A DNA stretch of 64,000 nt from Akkermansia sp. (GTDB lineage: Bacteria > Verrucomicrobiota > Verrucomicrobiia > Verrucomicrobiales > Akkermansiaceae), in contig JAFZHC010000009.1 in the NCBI GenBank assembly GCA_017555025.1, positions 186,001 through 250,000 on the forward strand, given 5' to 3'. Position numbers and translations under genes: made by a program. Shown here piece after piece: positions 9,095-16,981 of this stretch. Each line of letters begins with the position of its first letter. The stretch's first letter is position 1. The notes under the pieces are model-generated. The model saw only the letters and a list, made by a program, of their open reading frames with translations, had not been told where the DNA came from and made no database searches.

Positions 9095-9100
9095 TAGAAT
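9095..9100 (+). promoter_or_regulatory. -10 hexamer of the response regulator gene
   Basis: TAGAAT lies six bases before the ATG at 9107, in the string TTGTGCTAGAATAG. Almost the same string (TTGTGCCAGAATAG) precedes the lipoprotein start at 19269. No good -35 lies 16-18 bases upstream, so this promoter may need an activator. The mRNA would be essentially leaderless. Confidence 0.5.
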
Positions 9101-9106
9101 AGGCGC

Positions 9107-9796
9107 ATGCACATTCTGATAGTCGAAGATGATGAGGATATCGCAGAGCTTGTCGCTTTTAATCTGGAGCGCCAGGGGTGGAAGACGACTCTTGTGCATC
9201 ATGGTACCGAAGGTTTGGAAAAAATCAAGACACTCCGTCCCGATATGGTTATACTTGATATCATGCTGCCGGGGATGGATGGATTGGCGATATACCGAGC
9301 CATGAAGGAGCAGCCTATTACAGAAAACATACCTGCGCTTTTTCTTACAGCACGCGCTCAACTGGAAGATAGGCTGGAAGGCTTGAAGCTCGGAGCAGAT
9401 GATTACATGACAAAACCATTCAGCCCCCGCGAGCTTGTATTGCGCGTACGAAATATCCTGGCTCGAGCCAATGCCGGTGCTGCCGCTCAGCTGATGGTGC
9501 GCTGTGGTGATTTTGTTCTCGATAAGAACACCCTGAGAGCAACGGTTGCCGGTGCTCCTTTGGAGCTGACAACAGCCGAGTTTAAACTGTTAGCGTATAT
9601 GATGGAGCGCTCCGGCAAAGTGCAGGACCGCTATGAGCTGCAGAATGTGCTTTTCGGTTATGCTGATACCACGCAATCGCGTGCTCTCGATACGCACATC
9701 AAGCGCCTGCGGCAGAAACTCGGTGCCCATGCGGGCTGCATTGCCACCGAGCGTGGGGTAGGGTATTACTTTACGCCGGATGGTGGTGACCGGTAA
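9107..9796 (+). CDS. OmpR/PhoB-family response regulator
   Basis: The 229-residue protein has a receiver domain (1-118) with acidic residues EDD at 7-9, phosphoacceptor Asp 51 in VILDIMLPGMDG, Thr 81 and Lys 103 in MTKPF. A C-terminal winged-helix DNA-binding domain follows (about 130-225), with LTTAEFKLLAYM and the ALDTHIKRLRQKL recognition-helix region. When phosphorylated it would bind direct repeats at target promoters. No histidine kinase is next to it, so it is an orphan here. It sits divergently from the GTPase operon and shares its 217-bp upstream region, so control of that operon is possible but unproven. The close match to PhoB length and motifs makes the family call firm. Confidence 0.93.
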   Translation: MHILIVEDDEDIAELVAFNLERQGWKTTLVHHGTEGLEKIKTLRPDMVILDIMLPGMDGLAIYRAMKEQPITENIPALFLTARAQLEDRLEGLKLGADDYMTKPFSPRELVLRVRNILARANAGAAAQLMVRCGDFVLDKNTLRATVAGAPLELTTAEFKLLAYMMERSGKVQDRYELQNVLFGYADTTQSRALDTHIKRLRQKLGAHAGCIATERGVGYYFTPDGGDR

Positions 9797-9925
9797 ATGA
9801 TGCTCACACTCTGGTGAATTGGTACCGGTTGTTTAGTGCGGTAATCCACATCCGGCGGTGGACTATGCGTTCCTTCTGAAAATCGTAGTTATTGGCAATA
9901 AAAACGGTGTGCTTGTAGCAGGCCG

Positions 9926-9966
9926 CGAAAAGGGGCAGACCGCTCATGAAAGTAGCAGTCTGCCCC
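9926..9966 (-). terminator. Intrinsic terminator of pgk
   Basis: A nine-base perfect stem (GGGGCAGAC at 9932-9940 with GTCTGCCCC at 9958-9966) is followed on the minus strand by TTTT. It lies 33 bases past the pgk stop codon. Confidence 0.8.
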
Positions 9967-9998
9967 GATGTTGTTAAAGACTTATTCTGCGCCGTGCT

Positions 9999-11198
9999 TT
10001 ACTTCTCGGACAGGGAACCGATGCCGGGCAGAATCTTGCCCTCGAGCAGCTCCAGAGAAGCGCCGCCACCGGTGGAGCAGAAGGAAAGCTTGTCGGCCAC
10101 CTTGAACTTCTTAGCTGCGGTCACGGAGTCACCACCACCAACGATGGAGATGCAGTCGCTCTCAGCCAGACACTCGGCTACAGCCTTAGTGCCCTTGGAG
10201 AAGGAATCCAGCTCGAATACACCCATCGGACCGTTCCAGAGTACGGTCTTGGCGCCCTTGATGATGGCGCACATCTCGTCGATGGCCTTGTCACCGATGT
10301 CGATGCCCATGCCACCCTCGGGTACCTCGCCGTTCTCAGCCCAGGGAGCGGTGCAGAAAGTCTCGGCGCCCTCTTCGAACTTGTAAGTGTAGCGAGTGTC
10401 GGCGGGAAGGATGAACTTCACACCCTTGGCAGCGGCGTCAGCCAGAATCTGGTTAGCCAGATCGAGCTTGTCGGCCTCAATCTTGGAAGCACCAACCTTC
10501 TTGCCCTGAGCAGCCAGGAAAGTGTTGGCCATAGCACCACCGATGATGAAGGTCTGGCTCTTCTCCATGAGCTTGGAGAGCACCTGAATCTTGTCGGAAA
10601 CCTTGGCACCACCCATGATTACCACGAAGGGCTGCTCGGGAGTCTCCAGCTTGCCCTCGAGGTACTCGAGCTCGTGCGCAATGAGGAAGCCCATGGCGGA
10701 CTTCTCAGCGAAGTGAGTTACACCCTCAGTGGAGGCGTGAGCGCGGTGAGCAGAACCGAAAGCGTCGTTCACATACAGAGTGGCATTGCCCAGCAGAGCC
10801 TTGGCAAACTCGGGGTCGTTCTTCTTTTCCTTCTTGTCGAAGCGAACGTTGTCCAGCAGCATTACATCACCGTCCTGCAGAGCAGCGCGAGCAGCTGTAG
10901 CAGCCTCACCGATGGTCTCGGGAACAAAGGAAACCGGCTTGCCCAGATGGCCGGCAAGGCACTCGGCAGCAGCCTTCAGAGAGAACTCAGCCTGATAGCC
11001 GGTACCCTCGGGGCGACCCAGGTGAGAGCAGAGCACCAGACGGGCACCCTTCTCAAGAAGGTACTTGATGGTGGGCAGAGCAGCAACGATGCGGGCATCG
11101 TTGGTGATGGCGCCATCCTTCATGGGAACGTTGAAGTCCACACGCATGAGGACTTCCTTACCGGCAACGTCAAGGTCACGTACAGTGAGTTTAGCCAT
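9999..11198 (-). CDS. pgk: Phosphoglycerate kinase
   Basis: The 399-residue product is full length for PGK. It has the family signatures VLMRVDFNVPMKDG near the start, the substrate-site SHLGRPEG, DNVRFDKKEKKND, ALLVNDAFG-like LYVNDAFGSAHRAHAS, VIMGGAKVSDKI and the C-terminal nucleotide-binding GGGDSVTAAKKF and STGGGASLELLEGK. It transfers phosphate from 1,3-bisphosphoglycerate to ADP in glycolysis, or the reverse in gluconeogenesis. Codon use is strongly biased, as expected for a highly expressed gene. It is monocistronic: its own promoter lies about 65 bases upstream and an intrinsic terminator follows. The A-rich leader has no Shine-Dalgarno sequence. Confidence 0.98.
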   Translation of the reverse strand: MAKLTVRDLDVAGKEVLMRVDFNVPMKDGAITNDARIVAALPTIKYLLEKGARLVLCSHLGRPEGTGYQAEFSLKAAAECLAGHLGKPVSFVPETIGEAATAARAALQDGDVMLLDNVRFDKKEKKNDPEFAKALLGNATLYVNDAFGSAHRAHASTEGVTHFAEKSAMGFLIAHELEYLEGKLETPEQPFVVIMGGAKVSDKIQVLSKLMEKSQTFIIGGAMANTFLAAQGKKVGASKIEADKLDLANQILADAAAKGVKFILPADTRYTYKFEEGAETFCTAPWAENGEVPEGGMGIDIGDKAIDEMCAIIKGAKTVLWNGPMGVFELDSFSKGTKAVAECLAESDCISIVGGGDSVTAAKKFKVADKLSFCSTGGGASLELLEGKILPGIGSLSEK

Positions 11199-11530
11199 AG
11201 TATTTTGTTTGTTTAGTTAGAAATCGGACAGAATCGTGCAGGGCAGCCCCCGCCGGGCGCGAATTATACGCCTAAATCCCTCAATGCGCAAGGCTAAAAA
11301 TCGCTAATGACGAAAAAATGGGGCTCTTTTCCGTTTGCCGGAGTTAGTCTAATATGAGTAAATTACGTTTTGCTTCGTTTCTTCCCCAAACCGTCGACAG
11401 TTTTGAGACAGCACCTCCCGCAAAATAAGCAGCTCGTACCGGAGCCCGAGACTGCCATCCTTACACTCATGGGGATGCCGGGCCGGTTATTCGTCGCCGT
11501 TGCTGAAATTTCAGCTTGGCTGTAGAAACA
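11199..11530. other. Intergenic region between mutY and pgk
   Basis: This 332-base gap holds the pgk promoter and leader at its left end. It also has a perfect 14-base palindrome (GCTGAAATTTCAGC at 11502-11515) about 15 bases beyond the mutY stop. I see no gene, RNA or clear terminator in the rest. Confidence 0.6.
11263..11291 (-). promoter_or_regulatory. pgk promoter
   Basis: TTGCGC (11291-11286), a 17-base spacer and a perfect TATAAT (11268-11263) on the minus strand. The leader to the ATG at 11198 is about 58 nt, A/C-rich near the start codon and without a Shine-Dalgarno sequence. Confidence 0.75.
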
Positions 11531-12517
11531 TCAAGATAGAAATCGATTTACCAGCTTTCGGTCAGGGCTTGCCATGGGGGTGGAGGCTAACTCCTCGAGG
11601 GGGATAAATTGCTCCCCCGGGTGTGGGGTGGCAGCCTCTGCCCGGTAGAGGTGGCGAGTCACTTTATAGCGCGTGACGGTATATTTCTGATCGCAGAGAT
11701 GGGGAAGTTTGGTGACATCTTGCGGTTCACGACGGGGAAGTCGGTACATGCCCTCGTGCCGTTTGCCGTCGGGCTGTAGCTCCATCAGCAAACCTTGCTC
11801 TGTTTGGTGCCAGATATCAAAATGCTCGATAGCGGTAATTTCCTTTTTCGGTAGCTTTACGGGAAGGCTTTCCGGTTTAGTGGCAGTACAAAAAACTCGC
11901 ACCGGGCACAGGAGGCAGGTGGGGCTTGCTGTAGTGCAGATGGTTTGCCCTAGTTCCATGAGGGCTGAATTATATGCTCTCGGGTTGGTGGGGTGAACGA
12001 GTCGGGCAGCGAGTTGCCAATGTCGTTTGCGCCCTGTCGGACTGTCTACGGGAGTCGTGTCATTGAATACACGAGCAAAGACTCGGCTGACGTTCGCATC
12101 CACCAGAGGAGCCGGGCGGTTGTAAGCAAAGCTGAGCAGAGCGCCTACGGTGTAATCTCCAATACCGGGGAGTGCGCGAATGGCTTCTTCGCTTGTGGGA
12201 AAAACTCCCCGGTGCTGCTCTTCTATGGCAATAGCAGCTGCTCTCAGGGCACGTACTCGCCGGTAATATCCCAACCCTTCCCATGAGCGCAAGGCGGTCT
12301 GTTCATCAGCTGCCGCAAGTGCTGCCGGGGTGGGAAATTGCGCCATCCAGGCCTCGTACCTACCCAAAACGGTTGGAATGGTTGTCTGCTGTAGCATGAT
12401 TTCGCTCACCAGAATAGCCCACGGGTCAGTTGTGCGGCGCCAGGGATAATCCTTGCCACAGGTCTTGAACCAATCTACGAGTGCTTGTGAGAAGTCGCTG
12501 AAGTGCTCCTCTTGCAT
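11531..12517 (-). CDS. mutY: A/G-specific adenine glycosylase
   Basis: This 328-residue helix-hairpin-helix glycosylase has catalytic Glu 39 in SEIMLQQT, the HhH LPGIGDYTVGAL (116-127) and catalytic Asp 140 in LVDANVSRV. Its four iron-sulfur cysteines are C194, C201, C204 and C210 (C-X6-C-X2-C-X5-C). The C-terminal third corresponds to the NUDIX-like 8-oxoguanine recognition domain. It removes adenine mispaired with 8-oxoguanine. It starts three bases after the SulP gene stops, so it is probably cotranscribed with that transporter. Confidence 0.96.
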   Translation of the reverse strand: MQEEHFSDFSQALVDWFKTCGKDYPWRRTTDPWAILVSEIMLQQTTIPTVLGRYEAWMAQFPTPAALAAADEQTALRSWEGLGYYRRVRALRAAAIAIEEQHRGVFPTSEEAIRALPGIGDYTVGALLSFAYNRPAPLVDANVSRVFARVFNDTTPVDSPTGRKRHWQLAARLVHPTNPRAYNSALMELGQTICTTASPTCLLCPVRVFCTATKPESLPVKLPKKEITAIEHFDIWHQTEQGLLMELQPDGKRHEGMYRLPRREPQDVTKLPHLCDQKYTVTRYKVTRHLYRAEAATPHPGEQFIPLEELASTPMASPDRKLVNRFLS

Positions 12518-12520
12518 ACA

Positions 12521-14374
12521 TCAGCTGGGTGTGTGCGTTTCGGTAGTGTAAATGGAGATGTCGGCATTGCGCGTGCCGAGCAACTTCTGGGCTCTCATCA
12601 AGGCCTTGCGGGTGGACATGTTGGGGTTCTTCGGTTCGAAAATGAAGATGTTGCTCTCGCCTTTCTCCCGGTCACAGTCCTCCTGCAAAACACTCAGCAC
12701 GCCACTCTTTTTCAAAATGCGGAACACCTCGCGACCGGCACCAGAGATGATGAGGTGGCGCCCTTTCTCGCGTGTGAATTTAATGAGTTCCTCCAGTGAG
12801 CAAACAGATGTAGCATCCAGATTGCGGGCATTGCGCATGCGTAGTACGATAACGGCCAGAGACGAATCTTCTGCGATACGCGATACCTGCTTGCGGAACA
12901 GGTCAGCCGCACCGAAGAACAAGTCGCCTTCCACGTGTACGATGGATATCTGCGGCAGGCGTTCTGCTTTATTATTGAGCTCGAGCAAGGTGCCTTCGTT
13001 ATCAAAGGTGTACTCCACCAGTTCAGGACGTGCGGCTTTGCGCAGGAAGAGGGATACCGATATGATGACACCCACGAAGATAGCTACATGCAGGGGCAGC
13101 AGAAGCGCCGCTATAAAGGTGATGAGCAGTACGGCTGCATCTCCCCTCGTCGAGCGGAAGCAGATGCGCAGGAGCTTGCGGTCATACAGAGACACAGCAT
13201 TAGCCAGTACCAAAGCCGCCAGCACGCTGTGCGGGATGCAGGAGATAATGGGAAAACTGGCCAGCACGAAGGTGATGCCTAAGCAAAGCAAGCCGCAGAT
13301 AACGCCGGAGAAGCGCGTAGCAGCACCGGCTGTATAGTTGAGCATGGAGCGTGTGAGGGAGGCTGAGCAGGGGAGAGATGTCGTAAAGGCTGAACCGATA
13401 TTGGCCATGCCAACGGCAAAGGTATCTTGATTCAGGTTGACAGGTTCTCCGGTCTTGGCCGATATGGTTTTACTCATAACGGTTTGCTCCAGGGTGGAGA
13501 GGAAGGCTATACCAATGACGACAGGGAAGATTTCTGCCAGATGGCCGGGGATTTCCCATACTGCCGGGGGCGTGCAGGTGAGGTCACTCATGGTAAAGTC
13601 CTTGAGCATACGGACATCGGTAAAGAACGCTCCGGACCATGGCTGGCACAGCAACCAATTGAGAACGCTCATGGTGAGCAAGATAACCGCAAAGGTCGGC
13701 AGAAACTTGAAATGTTTCTTCAGCGGGATGAACATCAGGAAGGAGAGTACCCCCAAAACGATGGGTTGCCATTGTACCTTGTCCAGATTGTTCATGATGG
13801 CGGAACTCATGGTAAAGAATGAGCTGCCTGCATTCACATCATTGATGCCCAAAACATAGCGAAGCTGAGAGGCGATAATGAGCGTAGCTGCACCGGTAAT
13901 ATAGCCTACCAGCACGCTGCGGCTGACAAATTGCAACATTTCGGTTGCTTTAACAAAGGCTCCGATTACACATACCAGACCGGCCAGGAATACGATAAGC
14001 GGTACAAAGATGGCGGGCTGGCTTTGTATGGCCGGGGAGGATGCCAGGAAGAAGCTGGCCAGCATGAATGCTGTAGCATTGCTGGGGCCACTTACCGTTA
14101 AACTGCAACGCGTAAAGAGCGGAGCAATAAACGTGCCGACGGTTGCGGCCATAATGCCGTAGATGCTGTCGAGCCCGGCCATGGCAGCAAAGGCCATACC
14201 CTGAGGCAATCCCACCAGCGCAACGTCAAGCGCTGCCTTGGTATCCCTGCCGGCTTTGTTCAGGTTGTAAGCTTTCAGGGAATGGCGTGCGGGCAGGGGG
14301 TCAATCAATCCCTGTGCCAAGTAGGTGCGAACGCCCTTCCATCCGAGTCTCAAGCGATGTGCCAGTGCTCCCAT
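12521..14374 (-). CDS. SulP-family anion (sulfate) permease with STAS domain
   Basis: This 617-residue inner-membrane transporter begins with about ten hydrophobic segments (residues about 45-420), including the SulP signature region LPQGMAFAAMAGLDSIYGI. A cytoplasmic STAS domain follows (about 440-560) with the characteristic VEGDLFFGAADLF and LRMRNARNLDATSVCSLEEL. SulP proteins carry sulfate, bicarbonate or other anions. The substrate cannot be decided here. It has its own promoter in the short gap behind the kinase gene and leads directly into mutY. Confidence 0.92.
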   Translation of the reverse strand: MGALAHRLRLGWKGVRTYLAQGLIDPLPARHSLKAYNLNKAGRDTKAALDVALVGLPQGMAFAAMAGLDSIYGIMAATVGTFIAPLFTRCSLTVSGPSNATAFMLASFFLASSPAIQSQPAIFVPLIVFLAGLVCVIGAFVKATEMLQFVSRSVLVGYITGAATLIIASQLRYVLGINDVNAGSSFFTMSSAIMNNLDKVQWQPIVLGVLSFLMFIPLKKHFKFLPTFAVILLTMSVLNWLLCQPWSGAFFTDVRMLKDFTMSDLTCTPPAVWEIPGHLAEIFPVVIGIAFLSTLEQTVMSKTISAKTGEPVNLNQDTFAVGMANIGSAFTTSLPCSASLTRSMLNYTAGAATRFSGVICGLLCLGITFVLASFPIISCIPHSVLAALVLANAVSLYDRKLLRICFRSTRGDAAVLLITFIAALLLPLHVAIFVGVIISVSLFLRKAARPELVEYTFDNEGTLLELNNKAERLPQISIVHVEGDLFFGAADLFRKQVSRIAEDSSLAVIVLRMRNARNLDATSVCSLEELIKFTREKGRHLIISGAGREVFRILKKSGVLSVLQEDCDREKGESNIFIFEPKNPNMSTRKALMRAQKLLGTRNADISIYTTETHTPS

Positions 14375-14383
14375 ACTGTTATG

Positions 14384-14412
14384 AGTATATCAGAAAAATA
14401 TCTTCCTCGCAA
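14384..14412 (-). promoter_or_regulatory. SulP-mutY promoter
   Basis: TTGCGA (14412-14407), 17 bases, TATACT (14389-14384) on the minus strand. The -10 ends nine bases before the ATG at 14374, so the transcript would have only a few leader bases. Confidence 0.7.
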
Positions 14413-14429
14413 GCAGGAAGTACCTGCTT
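14411..14429 (-). terminator. Hairpin after the kinase gene, possible terminator
   Basis: AAGCAGG and CCTGCTT form a seven-base stem with a five-base loop, 14 bases past the kinase stop. There is no immediate U-run (a TTTTT comes later), and it touches the -35 of the SulP promoter. Termination is therefore only possible. Confidence 0.35.
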
Positions 14430-14443
14430 TATGCGCTGTTGTG

Positions 14444-16981
14444 TTATTTTGCTTTGAGCTCATCCAACAGCTGCCGTGCCTGCTCCATGCGCTGTTTACC
14501 TACAGGATTATCCGTTTCCTTGCGGTTGATATCGCTCATGAGTACGATGGCTTGCTCGAGCCAGATGGCTGCGTTCTTCAACTGGTTGAGGCTGATTTCC
14601 ATTTTCGCGGATTCAACCAGCGCGTCCGCATACATGTTCTTCAACATGGGGTTGGAGGCGTTCTTCTGCAGTAGTTCCTGTGAAATTTGCCGGTAATGAG
14701 CCAATTCATCCACCGCTCGAGCCTTGTGTTTTTCCGATGCTGCATGGGCTTTGGCCAGTCCTCGGTAAGCACCGGCCTTAAGCATGGTATATTCCGCATT
14801 GCCCGGGGCAGATCGCAGCAATTTATCCACCTTCTGCATGATGGTGTTACAGTAAGACTCAGCCTGATTGGAGAGGCCACGCTCCTGCATGATATCGACA
14901 AGGAAGGTCATTGCACGGCATTGAAGGAAGGGATATTCTGTATTGTTGGGGTCGAATGCTTCGAGTTCCTCCGCATAGCTGATACTCTCCTTATAGGCAC
15001 TGATGGCCAATTCTTCAAAGGATTGACGCATATCCGGGTCGGCGGTCGCAGCTCGCAGCATTTGGTACATATTGCCTCGGGTGTAGGCTTCGGTAGAACG
15101 ACCTTCCTTGAAGGATAAGCGGTGAGGTTGCGCGGCAGAAAGCGCTACATACATGTCGCGCGATTCATTGAGCAATTGCTTGGCCAAAGCGTAATCCTCT
15201 TCTTCCACTTTGATGCGAGCCTGATTGATGAGGGCACGTGCCAGCCCGACCTGAGCTGCTTCATGTTGAGGGTATTGAGCAACCAGTTGGCGGTAGAGAT
15301 CAATCATGCTGTCGGTAGCCTTTCGGCGTTGCTCAATATTGCCGGTATTGCCGGCAAGTCGTGCCGCATACTCCATAGCTCGACCGAGGTCGCAATGATA
15401 GTCCGGATTATCCGGTGTGTTGTCACAAAGCGAACGCAGTATATTGAGCGCCTGACCAACAAGTACACGCGCCTGCTCATTCATATTGCGGCGATGTCCC
15501 ACATCCGCACGCAGCAACCAAGTGCGAGCCAGCTCGTAGCGGTAGTGGTTTTCGTCAGGGTGTTCTTCGTGTAGGGTTTGCAGCAGTTTGGTAGCGTTGC
15601 GGTAAGCTTCGGTAGCCGCGGCAAGTTCACCCTGCTGGGCGTTGACTGAACCGAGGTTTTTCCATGCGATGGCCAGCGCTCGTTGCATTTTTTCATCCTG
15701 CGCGACCGGTAGCCTTTCGATGGAATTGAGATAATTCTTCAGATTATTTCCAAGCTGCTGCTGAAGGGCTGTAGACCCCGGGATGTCTGCCAATTCATCG
15801 TTGAAATCATAGAGCATTCCTTCGGTGAAATTCAGACTGTAATTGTACATCTGCATAGCATAGTCTTTTTCCTTCAATGCCCAGATGCACAAGGTGGCCA
15901 GAATGATGACAATCGTAATGCTGCTTGCCATGAGAATGCGCATACGGCGCATGAGCCCGGTTGGCGGGGGTACGATACCGCTCTCCATGCTGTCTCGCCA
16001 AGCTGTTGCGCTTTTCCATCGCTCATCCGGTTGCAGTTGAAGCGCTCTGTCGATAGCTTGCAGGAAGTGGCGACTATAGAGTTCCTCCAGATGGGCTCGC
16101 CCCGTCAAGGGTTTGTAGGGGTCGGGGGATGCGATGGAGCGCATGTCGGCCTTGGGCGGGAGCAGTCGCGTAATCAGATAATAGAAGGTGGCGCCAAGGG
16201 CATAAATATCGGTATAAGGGCCAATGGCTGCGCTCATTTGAGCATCGCTGCGGGCTGTGCTTTGTTCGGGAGCGCAGAAATCGGGGGTGTAGATATTGGT
16301 GTAGACTTTACCCTCTTGCAGTTGACGGGCTGAACCGAAGTCCAGCAGAATGGGGCGTCCCTCGGCATTGACCACGATGTTCTCAGGCTTAATATCGCGG
16401 TGCACAATGCCATGCTGCTCAAGATATTCGAGCGTGTAGAGGAGGGCTCGTAATTGCTGCTTAAGTTTGCGAGCCTCAATCGCCTTGCGGCTTTTATCCA
16501 GAGTGGGAACATCCGGTAAGCGCAAGGATGTACCTTCAACATACGGCATTACATAATAGGCCGTGCCATTGGCTTCAAAGCCTGATATAATGGGCACAAT
16601 CCCCGGATGTTCCAGCCCCATCAATACTACCACTTCCTCCATGAACTCTGCCATGGTGGCCTTAAAGCGTGCATCGGTCTCGGGCGATTTGCTTGCGACG
16701 AATGTTGTACCCGGCACACGGATGGCAAGCTCTGCCGGCATGTGCTCCTTAATGACTACAATGGAGCCCAGGTGCGTGTGCTGCGCTCGATAAGTGATAC
16801 CAAAGCCACCCTGACCGAGCTTGGAAAGTATGGTATACTCTCCCACGATGGTACCGGGTGGGAGCGGCTCTCGACTATTTGTCTGCGAGGGCTGCTCTTC
16901 GGAGACCCTTGGTGGTACTACCGGCACCGGTGGTGGCGGTATGGATGCGGGGTTGTTACTGAGGTGGGGAGAGCGGTTCAT
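14444..16981 (-). CDS. Membrane-anchored serine/threonine protein kinase with TPR-like C-terminal half
   Basis: The 845-residue protein has a proline-rich N-terminus and a Hanks-type kinase domain (about 45-325). Visible motifs are the glycine loop LGQGGFGITYRA, the ATP lysine in VVIKEHMPAE, catalytic HRDIKPEN and metal-binding DFGSAR. One transmembrane helix (about 347-367) follows, then about 480 residues of helical tetratricopeptide-like repeats outside the membrane. The VIKEHMPAELAIR segment resembles the KEYFP-type bacterial kinases. It overlaps the SpoIIE-type phosphatase gene by four bases, so kinase and phosphatase are translationally coupled and probably oppose one another. Targets could include FHA-like proteins such as the one encoded at 7168-8889, but that link is speculative. 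Confidence 0.92.
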   Translation of the reverse strand: MNRSPHLSNNPASIPPPPVPVVPPRVSEEQPSQTNSREPLPPGTIVGEYTILSKLGQGGFGITYRAQHTHLGSIVVIKEHMPAELAIRVPGTTFVASKSPETDARFKATMAEFMEEVVVLMGLEHPGIVPIISGFEANGTAYYVMPYVEGTSLRLPDVPTLDKSRKAIEARKLKQQLRALLYTLEYLEQHGIVHRDIKPENIVVNAEGRPILLDFGSARQLQEGKVYTNIYTPDFCAPEQSTARSDAQMSAAIGPYTDIYALGATFYYLITRLLPPKADMRSIASPDPYKPLTGRAHLEELYSRHFLQAIDRALQLQPDERWKSATAWRDSMESGIVPPPTGLMRRMRILMASSITIVIILATLCIWALKEKDYAMQMYNYSLNFTEGMLYDFNDELADIPGSTALQQQLGNNLKNYLNSIERLPVAQDEKMQRALAIAWKNLGSVNAQQGELAAATEAYRNATKLLQTLHEEHPDENHYRYELARTWLLRADVGHRRNMNEQARVLVGQALNILRSLCDNTPDNPDYHCDLGRAMEYAARLAGNTGNIEQRRKATDSMIDLYRQLVAQYPQHEAAQVGLARALINQARIKVEEEDYALAKQLLNESRDMYVALSAAQPHRLSFKEGRSTEAYTRGNMYQMLRAATADPDMRQSFEELAISAYKESISYAEELEAFDPNNTEYPFLQCRAMTFLVDIMQERGLSNQAESYCNTIMQKVDKLLRSAPGNAEYTMLKAGAYRGLAKAHAASEKHKARAVDELAHYRQISQELLQKNASNPMLKNMYADALVESAKMEISLNQLKNAAIWLEQAIVLMSDINRKETDNPVGKQRMEQARQLLDELKAK

